A stretch of DNA of 64,000 nt from Betaproteobacteria bacterium (GCA_009777245.1 WRMF01000010.1:1-64000), one strand, 5' to 3'; positions 54,357 to 64,000 are shown, numbered from the stretch's first letter. Program-made: numbers and translations. Notes: generated by a model from the sequence alone, not told the origin.

Positions 54357-54484
54357 GTGAGTTGCCACAACCTGAAGGTTGGGGCTTCCTCGCCACAGAT
54401 GAGGGGAGCCTCAATGCTCCACAAAACAACTGTCTCGCTCACCCCGCCATAAATGGAGAGGCTTCTTCGAGACACGTGGTCAAA
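54357..54484 (-). repeat. Multi-hairpin intergenic repeat family, copy C
   Basis: Reverse complement: ...CCTCTCCATTTATGGCGGGGTGAGCGAGACAGTTGTTTTGTGGAGC...GAGGAAGCCCCAACCTTCAGGTTGTGGCAACTCAC. Confidence 0.8.
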
Positions 54485-54649
54485 CGAGTAATTATGACTT
54501 TGGCGCTCATGCCCATTTTATATGCGTGTTTGAGCTAATGGTACTTGCCGCAAATAACGCTACTATCAGAGGGGGCGTTTTGCTCCTCCTCCCGCTTGTG
54601 GCTGCGCCGCTTGCGGGAGAGAGGTCGGGGGATAGGGTTCTGAATCTCC

Positions 54650-55708
54650 CTAGCGCATTAGCTGGTCGGCGATCAATCCGCCTGCTACTGCGCCACCGAT
54701 CGTTGCGGCAGTCTTGCCGCTACCGCTTCCGAACTGGTGTCCGATCAAGCCTCCCAGAGCCGTTCCGATGACCAGCGCGGCAATGCGGTCGGCCTCCGTG
54801 CGTTCATCGTACTCTTCCGGCTCCACTTCTTCCGGTGTCGGGTGGGGAGCAGCGGGAGCGTAGTAGGGCGCGTAAGGCACATAAACCGGATAGCTTACCG
54901 GGTAGTAAGCCGCCGAATAATAGGCAAACGGGTAGAAGAGCGGAATTCCAAAGTAGAAATAGAAGGAAGACCTGTAGCGATGATGATGGTGCGGCGGGTA
55001 GTACGGCGCATAGCGATACGGCGCGTAGCGGTATGTCGTATGGTAGTACGACTGGCGGTACGGCGCGTGGTAAACAGGCGTATGGCGCACAACCGGAGCA
55101 GGACGAGCGGTGGGCGCAGGACGGGCAGTAGGCGCAGGACGGGCAGTAGGTGCAGGACGGGCAGTGGGTGCAGGACGGGGCGCAGGACGGGCAGTGGGCG
55201 CGGGACGGGCAGTGGACGTGGAACGAGCGTTAGACCCGGCACGAGTATTGGACGCGCGAGCTATAGGCGCAAGATTAGCGGCAGGGAGAGCAGCGGGCGT
55301 AGAGCGAGCGGCAGGCGTAGCAGCAGCGGGACGGGTGACAGAAGCCGACGCGGCAGGTGTAGAGCGAACGGTAGGAGTAGCAGCAGCGGCAGGACGGGTA
55401 GCAGGAGCTGACGCGGCAGGGCGGGCGCTAGGCGCAGCAGAACGAGTAGCGGAAGCCGAAGCGGCAGGTGTAGAGCGAACGGCAGGAGCAGCAGCAGCGG
55501 CAGAACGAGCAGACGACGCAGCAGGACGGGCAGCAGGCCGACTGGCGGGAGCCGATGCGGCTGATGTAGAGCGAGCGGCAGCCGACGAATTTTGCTGCTG
55601 GAAATAGCGAGGCGCGGACGACTGGGACTGATTACGGGGCGACGCGGCCATTACGCTTGTGCTGGCGAAGGCGGCAGCAAAGAGGGCGAGCAGAAATGGG
55701 TAGCGCAT
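54650..55708 (-). CDS. Low-complexity (Ala/Pro/Arg/Ser) exported protein with C-terminal glycine-zipper 2TM-like domain
   Basis: Signal peptide MRYPFLLALFAAAFASTSVMAA; (TARPAP)n repeats; C-terminal ALVIGTALGGLIGHQFGSGSGKTAATIGGAVAGGLIADQLM. Confidence 0.8.
   Translation of the reverse strand: MRYPFLLALFAAAFASTSVMAASPRNQSQSSAPRYFQQQNSSAAARSTSAASAPASRPAARPAASSARSAAAAAPAVRSTPAASASATRSAAPSARPAASAPATRPAAAATPTVRSTPAASASVTRPAAATPAARSTPAALPAANLAPIARASNTRAGSNARSTSTARPAPTARPAPRPAPTARPAPTARPAPTARPAPTARPAPVVRHTPVYHAPYRQSYYHTTYRYAPYRYAPYYPPHHHHRYRSSFYFYFGIPLFYPFAYYSAAYYPVSYPVYVPYAPYYAPAAPHPTPEEVEPEEYDERTEADRIAALVIGTALGGLIGHQFGSGSGKTAATIGGAVAGGLIADQLMR
55100..55215 (-). repeat. 18-bp period tandem repeat encoding TARPAP
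   Basis: Repeated GGACGGGCAGTAGGCGCA-type units on the + strand. Confidence 0.8.
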
Positions 55709-55868
55709 GACAGTCTCCATGAAAAAAGCGTGTTCAAAAAACTCTTATATCTACTTTATACGCCTTTTTGAGCAAAATACTTGTGAGAGTTGGTAAAAGA
55801 TTTGTAAAAATTTGCTTCAGGGGCGTTTTCGGTTTAAGTTGATGTTCGTCCCCACTGCAGGATTCGCC

Positions 55869-56282
55869 ATGACAGACCAGTACGCCCTTGAGACCTTTCC
55901 CAATCCGAAGCCGGAGCGGGATTTTCACATTCACATGCAGATTCCGGAGTTTACCTGCCTCTGCCCCAAAACCGGACAGCCGGACTTTGCCGCCCTGATG
56001 CTGGATTACATTCCGGATCGCCTTTGCGTGGAGCTGAAGAGCCTGAAGCTCTACATCTGGTCATATCGCAATCAGGGCGCGTTCCATGAGGCTGTGACCA
56101 ACCGGATTCTGGACGATTTGGTTTCGGCGGTCTCGCCCCGCTTCATGCGCCTGACCGCAAAGTTCTATGTGCGCGGCGGCATATTCACCAATGTGGAAGC
56201 CGAATATCGGCAGGAAAACTGGCAACCTCCGCCACGAGTAGATTTGGCAACCTTTGCGAGTGACAGCAACACGCGGGATTGA
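55869..56282 (+). CDS. queF: NADPH-dependent 7-cyano-7-deazaguanine reductase
   Basis: [57 protein letters not shown]. Confidence 0.95.
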   Translation: MTDQYALETFPNPKPERDFHIHMQIPEFTCLCPKTGQPDFAALMLDYIPDRLCVELKSLKLYIWSYRNQGAFHEAVTNRILDDLVSAVSPRFMRLTAKFYVRGGIFTNVEAEYRQENWQPPPRVDLATFASDSNTRD

Positions 56283-56285
56283 AGC

Positions 56286-56780
56286 ATGGCGGAAATAACG
56301 GATACTGACCGGCGCCTCTTGCGGCGAGCGATTGAGCTGGCGGCAGAAAACAGCAGGGAAGACCTGGAAAATCCTGAAGGCGGGCCGTTTGGCGCAGTCA
56401 TTGCGCGGGATGGGGAGATACTTGCCGAAGGCAGGAATCGGGCGCTGGCAACTCATGATCCTGTCGCGCACGCTGAAATTGAGGCGATTCGCGCGGCTTG
56501 CCAAAAGATACGCAATTTTCATCTGACTAATGCCACCCTTTACGCTTCTTCCGAGCCTTGCCCGATGTGCCTTGCCGCTGCCTATTGGGCGCGGATTACC
56601 CGTATTGTCTACGCCAACTCCCGCGCCGAGGCCGATTTCATCGGCTTTTGCGACGCGGATATTTATCGGGAATTGTCGCTTCCCGAAAAAGAACGCCGCA
56701 TTGTCATGATCCATCTTCCCCTGCCGGATGCTTCCCTTCCGCTCGATCTATGGAAGCGGCTGGGGCGGGCAATGTACTGA
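56286..56780 (+). CDS. Nucleoside/guanine deaminase-type zinc deaminase
   Basis: GGPFGAVIARDGEILAEGRN, HAEIEAIRAAC, SSEPCPMCLAAAYWARI; GuaD-like. Confidence 0.88.
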   Translation: MAEITDTDRRLLRRAIELAAENSREDLENPEGGPFGAVIARDGEILAEGRNRALATHDPVAHAEIEAIRAACQKIRNFHLTNATLYASSEPCPMCLAAAYWARITRIVYANSRAEADFIGFCDADIYRELSLPEKERRIVMIHLPLPDASLPLDLWKRLGRAMY

Positions 56781-56899
56781 ACACGCATCAAGCGCAATCC
56801 TCGAAATGAATGGCGTGGTGAGCGAGTTTGTTTTATGGAGTCGAAGGCTCCCCTCTTATGTGTCGAGGAATCCCCGGCCTTCAGGCCGGGGTGACTCAA
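56779..56899 (+). repeat. Multi-hairpin intergenic repeat family, copy B (overlaps the deaminase stop codon)
   Basis: GAACACGCATCAAGCGCAATCCTCGAAATGAATGGCGTGGTGAGCGAG...GTCGAGGAATCCCCGGCCTTCAGGCCGGGGTGACTCAA. Confidence 0.85.
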
Positions 56900-56945
56900 C
56901 CGAAATCGCTTTAACTGCGTTTGCGCCTGCCGTTTTGCGCCGTTG

Positions 56946-59900
56946 TCATCGCGCCGATGTTCCCACGCCGTCCGTCACCGTCAACATGCCTTCACCGCTG
57001 GTCAAGCCATAAACATCAGGGCGGTACATGTCCTCGGCGTAGAGAGGCGGGATGACGAACCTGCCCGGCGTGACGACGCGGGCGCGATAAAACAGGCTTA
57101 TCCTGCCTTGCAGGCGGGCGGCGACGACAAAGCGATCATCCCGAAACTCAACATGCTGAATACGCTGGTCGCGCATCGCATAAGCCGGATTGACGTTATC
57201 AATCATGACGCTTGCCAGACCCTCGCCTTGGGCAATGTTGAGGTTCTCAATCTCAAGACCCGCCGGAATGCGGTCAATGACCATGCCGTTGTTGATCCAG
57301 CTACGCGGCTCGACATTTATACGCGCGATTACCGATTCGCCCACGCGCAGGGAAAGGGAGCGGTTGCCAAGCGGTCTTCCGTCGGCATCGAACCAATGGC
57401 GGCTCAAGACGATAACATCGTCGCGGGCGGGCGGCATCCGCGCCGGATTGCCGCTAAGGCTAAGATGCAAGTGGAGCGGTTCATTGTGCGTGTTCCTGAT
57501 GTGGATGCCGCCTTGCAGCTCCGCTGTCGTAAGCGACCGGATCAGGCTGCCGACGCCCTTTAGCGTCTCCGCCCTGCCCCTGCCATCTGTGATTTCCGCC
57601 GTCCATTCGGCTCCGCCCTCACGTGAGCCAAGGAAATTACGACCGAGCAGGAACAGCGCGAGCTTCTCCTGAGTGCTGGTGTAGAGGGAGAGGGTCGTGT
57701 TCAATTCAGCGTTGGCGATTGCGACCAGATTGTCCTGCCCCTCAACCTTCACCTTATGGCGATCGAGCAGGACATAAGACAACGCCGCGTCGCGCAGCGG
57801 GCTACCATAGTCGCCCCACCAGTAGCCAGAATCACGCCCCTTTCTGACGCCTTCCTGGAAAGCCGTCCGGGCGCGGGTTTCATCGCCCATAAGTTTCAGA
57901 GCCAGACCGAGATGAATCAAGGCCAAGCCGGAATGCGCCTGGTCGCGTACCTCGAACATCTGACGCAGGGTAGATAACGGAGCCTTGGCCTCGCGCGCCA
58001 GCACATAAGCGCCGTAAGCAAGCACTCCAAAACGGCCTGCGCCAGCGTAGCGATAATCCTGCCAGCCACTCTCGTTGTAAGCGACCTTGCCCTTTGGCAG
58101 ACCGGCTACGCCTTCCTGCAAGTATTTGAGCAGAAATTCCTGGGTCTTCTGCTGCATTGTTTCCGGCACAGCAAAGCCCTGTTCGCGCGCGTCAAGCAGG
58201 AAATTACCAACGTAGGCCGAGAGCCAGTACTGGTATTCGGAGACATTTCCCCACATGCTGAAGCCGCCGTTCGGAGCCTGCATCGCGCCCAGTCTGGCAA
58301 TGGATTTTTCCAGCATGTTAGCCCGCTCATCACGACTGTAGGGCTTGAGGCCAAACAACCTGGCTCCGTCCTCGTCAATCAGGACATGGGGATAAGAGGT
58401 GCTGGTCGTCTGCTCGGCGCAGCCGTAGGGATATTGAAGCAAACCCTGAATGGCGCTACGCACGTCAATCGGAGCCTTGTCGGAAATCATCACATGGGAT
58501 TGCGCGCTGCTGTAGATAAAGCCGCTCAAAGCGGGCTCCCGGATATTGAGCGTTTCGCCCGGCGCGACCGTCAGCATTCTGACTAACTGCTTTTGCGGCG
58601 TCGCGGCCTGGACTTGCAGGCCAAAGCTGCGCTCCAGCTTGAGGCCGGAGCTACTGGCAACGTTTACCCGAACCTCGGTCAGACCGAAGGCTTGACCGGC
58701 TTCAATCTGAAAGCGCAGGGTTCGTTTTTCGTCCGCCTTCAATACCAGTTCCCGCCCGGCGTTGTTGATCTTCAGACCGTCGTCGTTCTCGACGCGGACT
58801 TTAAGCGTTTGCGCGACGCCGGTCATGTCATGCAGGTCAAGCGCGATAGTGGCCTGATCGCCTACGGTAAGGAAGCGCGGCGTCAACAATTCCGCCACCA
58901 GCGGCGCGGCGACCACGGTTTCAGTCTCGGCATTGCCGAAGCGATCAGCGGCGGCGGCAACCGCCATCAGACGCAGAGCGCCGTTGAAATCAGGAACATC
59001 AAGGGCGATTTCGGCCTCGCCTTTGGCGTCAAGCTGAACCGGGCCTGAAAACAGATCGACCAGAAGAACCTTCCTGGGCAGGCTCTTGGTCGCTTGCGGC
59101 GCGGAGTCGCCGCCAAACCTCAGCCTGCCCTTGCGACCGGACATCTTCTCGATCAGGCGGCCATAAACATCGTACTGGTCAACCCCGTAGCGCAACCGTC
59201 CGAAGAAATGGGTGAAAGGATCGGGCGTCGCAAAGCGGGTGATGTTGAGGATGCCGACATCAACGGCGGAGAGCGTGACGATTGCCGTTTGATTGCCCAG
59301 ATCGGGAACCTTGACCTTCACCTTGAGGGGAGTCTCAGGCAGCATCTTCTGCGGAGCTTCAAGGCTGACCGCCAGCTTGCGATCAGCGCGCTCAAGCGGC
59401 AGATGCGTGAGACCAAGCGCCCGCGCGGGAGTCACCTTCTCGCCGGAACTTCCCGGTCGCAGCACAATCACCGAAACATATAGATCATGACGCTGCCAGT
59501 CTTTATCCACCGGAATTTCGACGGTCGCGCCGTCGAGCGGAACCGGGATTCGCTTCACCCACAGGGTACGGTCGGCCTCGACGGTGATCAGCGCCTCGCC
59601 GGCGTGCGGCGGGCTGATAGTCAGTTTGGCAGTATCGCCGTCGCGGTAGGCCGGTTTGTCGAATTTCAGAGCTACCCGGTCGGGACGAACGCCCTGGCTT
59701 TCGTCGCCTCTGGCGCTCCAGCCCGCGTAGAAGCGGAATTTGGCTGTCTGCTGGGTTTCGGGGTCAAGAATTTCCAGGCGATAGCGCCCGTAATTGACCG
59801 GCATCCCCACCTTGCCGCGTCCGTCTTCGGGAATGCTGACGCTGGCAGTGCCTACCAGTTCGTCGGTTTCGGTAAAGCCAGAGTGCCAGCCGCGCTGGTC

Positions 59901-62126
59901 ATCGAAACGCCAGTAATAGTCGCGGTTTTCGCGGAACAGGCGCACCGGCAGGTCATCGCCCGCGCTCAATTTGCCGTCGGCATCGGCGCGCACGACCTCG
60001 AACTGGGCAATGCTGCCTTCACGCGCATAATCGCCGGTAAACAGGGGGCGAATGCCGACCAGAGCGGGCGCAGGCCAGATTACCCGTTCAAAATTACGCA
60101 CCACCGGCCTGCCGCCGCTTTCGAGCAGGCTCAACGTGGCGCGCGCGGTGGTGGGCGATCGCTTGCCGCTGGCAGGCTCCAGATTGATGTTCAGGGTCAA
60201 TTCCCCGTTTTCGTCAAGATTGGCCGACCCAAGCTCGACTCTATGGCGCTGGCTGTCTTCGTTGGAGTCTCCGAATTCAAAGCCGGGCAGTTGCCTTGCC
60301 AGCGGGTTCTTCTGCCGCTCGAAGACGGCAACGCCAAGCAATTCGTTTCCGGCTGCCGGAGCGCCGTAGAGATAGCTACCCTTGACGTTGATCCGCAAGG
60401 TTTCATCGGGCGAAACGACAGCCTGCGGACTATCCAGATCGAGCTTCATTCGTTCCGGCAGAAATTCCTCAACGCCGAAACGGAAACTGGCGGTAGCCAG
60501 CTTGTCAGCCGGATCGGAGCGCAGTTCCAGTCGCCATGAGCCAGTCGGAGCGTCGACCGGCAATTCGATACGCTGCCGGTAATAACCGGGCATCCTGGTA
60601 TCGGGTTGCCAGCTTGCGGTGAACTGGTTCTTGCCGTCCGAGCGTTTGAGAACGGCCTGGATTGGTTGAGCCGGAACCGGACGCCCGTCGGCGTCACGCG
60701 CCAGCACCGAAAGCTCGAAACTCTCGCCGGGCCGGTAAAGATCGCGCCCTGCATAGGGGAACAGGCGCACCGTCTGTCCGGGCAGGCCGGTTATCTCGTA
60801 TTCGGAAAGATCGAGCGCCGGTTCCTTCAATGTAATCATGGACAGTTGCCGACCGTGACGGGCGACGACGACCTTGGCCGCCGCCGGTCGTTCGGCGAAG
60901 TTGGCGCGTCCGTCGCCGTCGGTTTTACCGCTGGCGACGACTCTGGCGTTCTCGTCAAGCCAGGTCACCTCGACGCCTGATACCGCCTTGCCGCCGGTAA
61001 GCGAGCTTACCCAGACATCAGCGCCCTTGGCGAACAGGCGGGCGGATAGCCCCAGGTCGCTTACGTAGAAGTAGGTAACCTGATATTCATAGCGGAAGCG
61101 GTTGGGCTGGCTCATCACCGCGATGTAAATGCCTGGATCAGACAGTTCCTTGATGTCTTCCACCGGCAGGAAAGTGACATTGCGCTTGTTGGCCTGCTGC
61201 TCGGTCAGGAAGCGACCGGCGAAAACGCTTTCGGTCAGTTTGTGCAGATTATCCAGCGTCCAGTTGTTGATCGCGCCCTTGAGATCGGTGGCGCGCCAGT
61301 CGTAATGATAACCTTCGTCATCATCGGCCTCACGCTGGACGCGCGGGCCGCTGATTACCCGGTCGAGAAAGCGCGGTAATTGATCGGGCTTTACACGCAG
61401 GAATTGAACATCAACTTCAGGCACATTGACGGTGACAACCGGCAGGCCGCCGTTCTGCCGGGTCGGCAATACCATGCCGCGGCTGGCGAAGTAATAGGTC
61501 GGCGCGACGACGGGAGTGACAACCGCATAGCGGCTTTCCTCGCTGCTTTCCTCGCTCAGCGTTTTACCGGCGGCTGATGGCAGACCGGCGGCGACGCGGA
61601 CGACGTAGCGGGTGTGCGGCTTGATGTGCGGGAAGTACAGCAGTCGCGGATTATCGCCTACGACCCATGCGCCCTTGACCAGTACGCCGCCGTCAATGGC
61701 GGTGTCTTCGGGGGCGCTGCTGGCCTGCGGCACGGTGTTGTCGGAGCGACCGCTGTAGTAGTCCTCGTCCTCATCGTCCGCTTGGCTGCGCGGCCTGGGA
61801 TCATTGGGGCGAGCGGGCATCTCGAAGACCTGGATCAGATCGTCGTAAGTCCTGCCTCTATCCAGAGGATGCGTAAAACTCAAGGCCAGAGCAGGCGAGC
61901 CGTCAAATTCACGGTTGCCGAAATCGGCAATCTGGAAAGGCCCGACTGCGCTTCCGATGTCATCCGGCTGGATAACCCGAAAAGACGGGGCGGCGCTTAC
62001 GGTCGCGTCGTCCTGCTGTAATGATCTGGCGATATAAAGACCCGATGCCGCAACAATGGCGACGGCGGCGACGATGAACAGCAACATGACTGTTCCAAAA
62101 CCCTGACGTGAAAACGAGCGCGACAT
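56946..62126 (-). CDS. Bacterial alpha-2-macroglobulin family protein (thioester-containing)
   Basis: Very long ORF; YPYGCAEQTTSTSYPHVLIDEDG thioester motif CAEQ, MG-type domains (YRPGESFELSVLARDADGRPV), N-terminal TM anchor. Confidence 0.92.
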   Translation of the reverse strand: MSRSFSRQGFGTVMLLFIVAAVAIVAASGLYIARSLQQDDATVSAAPSFRVIQPDDIGSAVGPFQIADFGNREFDGSPALALSFTHPLDRGRTYDDLIQVFEMPARPNDPRPRSQADDEDEDYYSGRSDNTVPQASSAPEDTAIDGGVLVKGAWVVGDNPRLLYFPHIKPHTRYVVRVAAGLPSAAGKTLSEESSEESRYAVVTPVVAPTYYFASRGMVLPTRQNGGLPVVTVNVPEVDVQFLRVKPDQLPRFLDRVISGPRVQREADDDEGYHYDWRATDLKGAINNWTLDNLHKLTESVFAGRFLTEQQANKRNVTFLPVEDIKELSDPGIYIAVMSQPNRFRYEYQVTYFYVSDLGLSARLFAKGADVWVSSLTGGKAVSGVEVTWLDENARVVASGKTDGDGRANFAERPAAAKVVVARHGRQLSMITLKEPALDLSEYEITGLPGQTVRLFPYAGRDLYRPGESFELSVLARDADGRPVPAQPIQAVLKRSDGKNQFTASWQPDTRMPGYYRQRIELPVDAPTGSWRLELRSDPADKLATASFRFGVEEFLPERMKLDLDSPQAVVSPDETLRINVKGSYLYGAPAAGNELLGVAVFERQKNPLARQLPGFEFGDSNEDSQRHRVELGSANLDENGELTLNINLEPASGKRSPTTARATLSLLESGGRPVVRNFERVIWPAPALVGIRPLFTGDYAREGSIAQFEVVRADADGKLSAGDDLPVRLFRENRDYYWRFDDQRGWHSGFTETDELVGTASVSIPEDGRGKVGMPVNYGRYRLEILDPETQQTAKFRFYAGWSARGDESQGVRPDRVALKFDKPAYRDGDTAKLTISPPHAGEALITVEADRTLWVKRIPVPLDGATVEIPVDKDWQRHDLYVSVIVLRPGSSGEKVTPARALGLTHLPLERADRKLAVSLEAPQKMLPETPLKVKVKVPDLGNQTAIVTLSAVDVGILNITRFATPDPFTHFFGRLRYGVDQYDVYGRLIEKMSGRKGRLRFGGDSAPQATKSLPRKVLLVDLFSGPVQLDAKGEAEIALDVPDFNGALRLMAVAAAADRFGNAETETVVAAPLVAELLTPRFLTVGDQATIALDLHDMTGVAQTLKVRVENDDGLKINNAGRELVLKADEKRTLRFQIEAGQAFGLTEVRVNVASSSGLKLERSFGLQVQAATPQKQLVRMLTVAPGETLNIREPALSGFIYSSAQSHVMISDKAPIDVRSAIQGLLQYPYGCAEQTTSTSYPHVLIDEDGARLFGLKPYSRDERANMLEKSIARLGAMQAPNGGFSMWGNVSEYQYWLSAYVGNFLLDAREQGFAVPETMQQKTQEFLLKYLQEGVAGLPKGKVAYNESGWQDYRYAGAGRFGVLAYGAYVLAREAKAPLSTLRQMFEVRDQAHSGLALIHLGLALKLMGDETRARTAFQEGVRKGRDSGYWWGDYGSPLRDAALSYVLLDRHKVKVEGQDNLVAIANAELNTTLSLYTSTQEKLALFLLGRNFLGSREGGAEWTAEITDGRGRAETLKGVGSLIRSLTTAELQGGIHIRNTHNEPLHLHLSLSGNPARMPPARDDVIVLSRHWFDADGRPLGNRSLSLRVGESVIARINVEPRSWINNGMVIDRIPAGLEIENLNIAQGEGLASVMIDNVNPAYAMRDQRIQHVEFRDDRFVVAARLQGRISLFYRARVVTPGRFVIPPLYAEDMYRPDVYGLTSGEGMLTVTDGVGTSAR

Positions 62127-62709
62127 TGACTTCTCCTCAAGGCGGACGCCGACGGGCGGCGGGCAAAAAAGTGAAACGCGGATTATCACACAGATGTGGC
62201 TGTCCTGTGATGTTTCATCAAGTCAGAGGAGTGAGCCTGCGAACCAGGCAGGACGGGGTTTTCCGCCCACAGAAGCAGACGAAAACGCGAAACTTTCTTG
62301 TGCCTTTTGCCGATGGATTTCCCTGATCGTGAACACGTATCGAGCGCAATCCTGGAGCGTTTTTGATTTAATCCTGTACAGCAGATATAGATTTTTGCTG
62401 GATTCCCGCCTACGCGCCACACCCTTTTATAAAGGGGGCTAACCCCAATGCCGCATTACCGCCCAACGCCGCGTCGTCGCCGTAGGGGCAGACCCATGTG
62501 TCTGCCCATAGCGCGAACACGCCCCAACATCGGGCGAACACGCAGGTTAGCCCCTACAACACCCCTTGTCCGCTTGCGGGCTTGCAAGCCCCCGTCCCTA
62601 CGGGGGAACTCCTTTGGCTTCGCCGCGAGAGTAAATGACCGTTTGTCGTGTCAAACCAACCGTTTGTCAGTTTTTTCAAGGGAAAACAGTTTTGTGGACT
62701 AGCATTATC

Positions 62710-62755
62710 TATAACTTAAGTTATATTACTTAAGTTATAGTACTTTAGTTATAGT
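62710..62755. promoter_or_regulatory. Three 14-bp direct repeats (ACTTAAGTTATAtt/gt) including a 16-bp palindrome, upstream of pilY1 copy 3
   Basis: TATAACTTAAGTTATATTACTTAAGTTATAGTACTTTAGTTATAGT. Confidence 0.7.
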
Positions 62756-62819
62756 CGGCCTGCTGTGGTCGTCTATGGCTTTGTTGAACACAGGCGCTTC
62801 GGCGCATGGAGGAATTGTC

Positions 62820-64000
62820 ATGAACTATCTTTTTTCCCATAGAGGAGCTTCCCGCAGAAAGCTGATCCTCTCACTGGCAGTCGCTCTTTTCCCCGGTCTG
62901 GCGTTATCCGAGTTTGATATTGCCCAGCGTCCGCTGGTGGCGGACAAGCCGATGGATCCAAATCTTGTGTATATCCACGACGATTCCGGGTCCATGGCGG
63001 ATTCGTTTCTGCCGGATGGCGCGATCAGCGGCGGCGTCATGCGCGCTACGCCTTTTCTGAACGGGGCTTACTACAACCCCGATATCACCTACCAGCCGCC
63101 CGTCCGCCATGACGGAACCCGTCTTGTGCGTTTGAGGAACAGCGACCGGATCACCGATTTTCCCCGCGTCTGCGGAAATGGTTATGCGGAGGCAGTCGCA
63201 AAAGGCGGCGCATGTTCAAGCACAGCCAACTTGACCAGCACGGCGACCAGCACAGCGGTCATTCAGGGAACCGGAGCGGCTCCCACCGGCATGGCTGCTT
63301 ACTGGGACTACGTGCCGGGCTACAATTCCATGCGGGATAACGTAAATTACGACCCGGACGCAAAGCCGGAAGACAGTATGCACAACTATGAATACTGGTC
63401 TTTTCGCGCTCTGCCGACCGGCAATAACGCCCTCTTTCGGCAAAACCGGGCTAACTCTGGCTATTACGCCCGCAGCCAGGCGGCAAACCAGACACTGGTC
63501 AGGAACCGCGCCTGTCCCACGATTTTCCGGGAAATCGCGGACGGCAGGGAATACTATGCCGGTCTGCCAAGCTCCAGCGGCGCATACTCCGGAACGTTGC
63601 AAAACCCGGTCTTTCAGTTGGCCGGACAAGGCCCCATCCGCAAGGGATTCGCAGGCTTTGAAGCGGCGAATGGCATCGCGCACGCGCACTGCCGCGACAG
63701 TTATCGGGTCTTTGATGTGGACGAAGCGATGGTCGGGCAGGGTTATGGCGGCACAACCGCATATCATACCGGAACTCCCTTGCCTGCCGGAGCCGCCTTC
63801 AACCTGGCGCATCCGCGAAGCAGGTTCTGCACGAATACCAGTCGCTATGCCTCCATCAGCAATTATGTTTTGCGACCCTGGGAGGAGTTTTCCACTGCCA
63901 CAACCGGCACAGGGAGCGCCGTTACCTGTTACGCGGGCAGGCATGCGATTGGCGACACCACCGGACACGGTTTCTGGAGCGCGACCAAAGACCTGCCGGA
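62820..64000 (+). CDS. pilY1: PilY1/PilC-type adhesin, copy 3 (partial, runs off right edge)
   Basis: Own translation: MNYLFSHRGASRRKLILSLAVALFPGLALSEFDIAQRPLVADKPMDPNLVYIHDDSGSMADSFLPDG...DVPGYNSMRDN-like segment VPGYNSMRDNVNYDPDAKPEDSMHNYEYWSFRA as in copies 1 and 2. Confidence 0.9.
   Translation, partial: MNYLFSHRGASRRKLILSLAVALFPGLALSEFDIAQRPLVADKPMDPNLVYIHDDSGSMADSFLPDGAISGGVMRATPFLNGAYYNPDITYQPPVRHDGTRLVRLRNSDRITDFPRVCGNGYAEAVAKGGACSSTANLTSTATSTAVIQGTGAAPTGMAAYWDYVPGYNSMRDNVNYDPDAKPEDSMHNYEYWSFRALPTGNNALFRQNRANSGYYARSQAANQTLVRNRACPTIFREIADGREYYAGLPSSSGAYSGTLQNPVFQLAGQGPIRKGFAGFEAANGIAHAHCRDSYRVFDVDEAMVGQGYGGTTAYHTGTPLPAGAAFNLAHPRSRFCTNTSRYASISNYVLRPWEEFSTATTGTGSAVTCYAGRHAIGDTTGHGFWSATKDLP

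Noticed and set aside
55110-55607. Plus-strand ORF MGAGRAVGAGRAVGAGRAVGAG...
   Set aside because: Antisense translation of the repeat-rich glycine-zipper gene; no start signals or domain support.
55790-55868. Possible preQ1 riboswitch upstream of queF
   Set aside because: No recognisable preQ1-I or preQ1-II conserved core could be read.
59487-60539. Long plus-strand ORF (350 aa) opposite the alpha-2-macroglobulin gene
   Set aside because: Antisense shadow ORF typical of GC-rich coding DNA.

Overview
This 64 kb window looks like a betaproteobacterial chromosome segment. That assignment rests on gene content and order read from the translations; no database search was run. Most of it is housekeeping DNA: pepN, panBCD, fliW, parE, tRNA-Gln, prs-rplY-pth-trpC, rpsF-priB-rpsR-rplI, guaB/guaA, thrC plus an asparagine-synthase-like amidotransferase, ccoI-ccoS, queF, a deaminase and an alpha-2-macroglobulin. 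The most unusual architecture is a set of three PilY1/PilC-type pilus-tip adhesin genes. Two of them (5934-10745 minus, 28313-33217 plus) share nearly identical 5' leaders, signal peptides and 3' terminator regions. They form long inverted-repeat arms (about 5.7 kb) around a roughly 16.6 kb core of housekeeping genes. The third begins at 62820 and runs off the window. Other notable items are: (i) a type II restriction-modification pair inserted between guaB and guaA with overlapping or near-overlapping cistrons; (ii) a dispersed ~125 bp multi-hairpin repeat family with compensatory stem changes and an IS605/TnpB-right-end-like 3' end; (iii) a MITE-like terminal-inverted-repeat family; (iv) an N-acetylglutaminylglutamine-synthase-like amidotransferase whose catalytic Cys2 is Ser; (v) a predicted exported cofactor-dependent phosphoglycerate-mutase-like protein; (vi) several degenerate signalling proteins.
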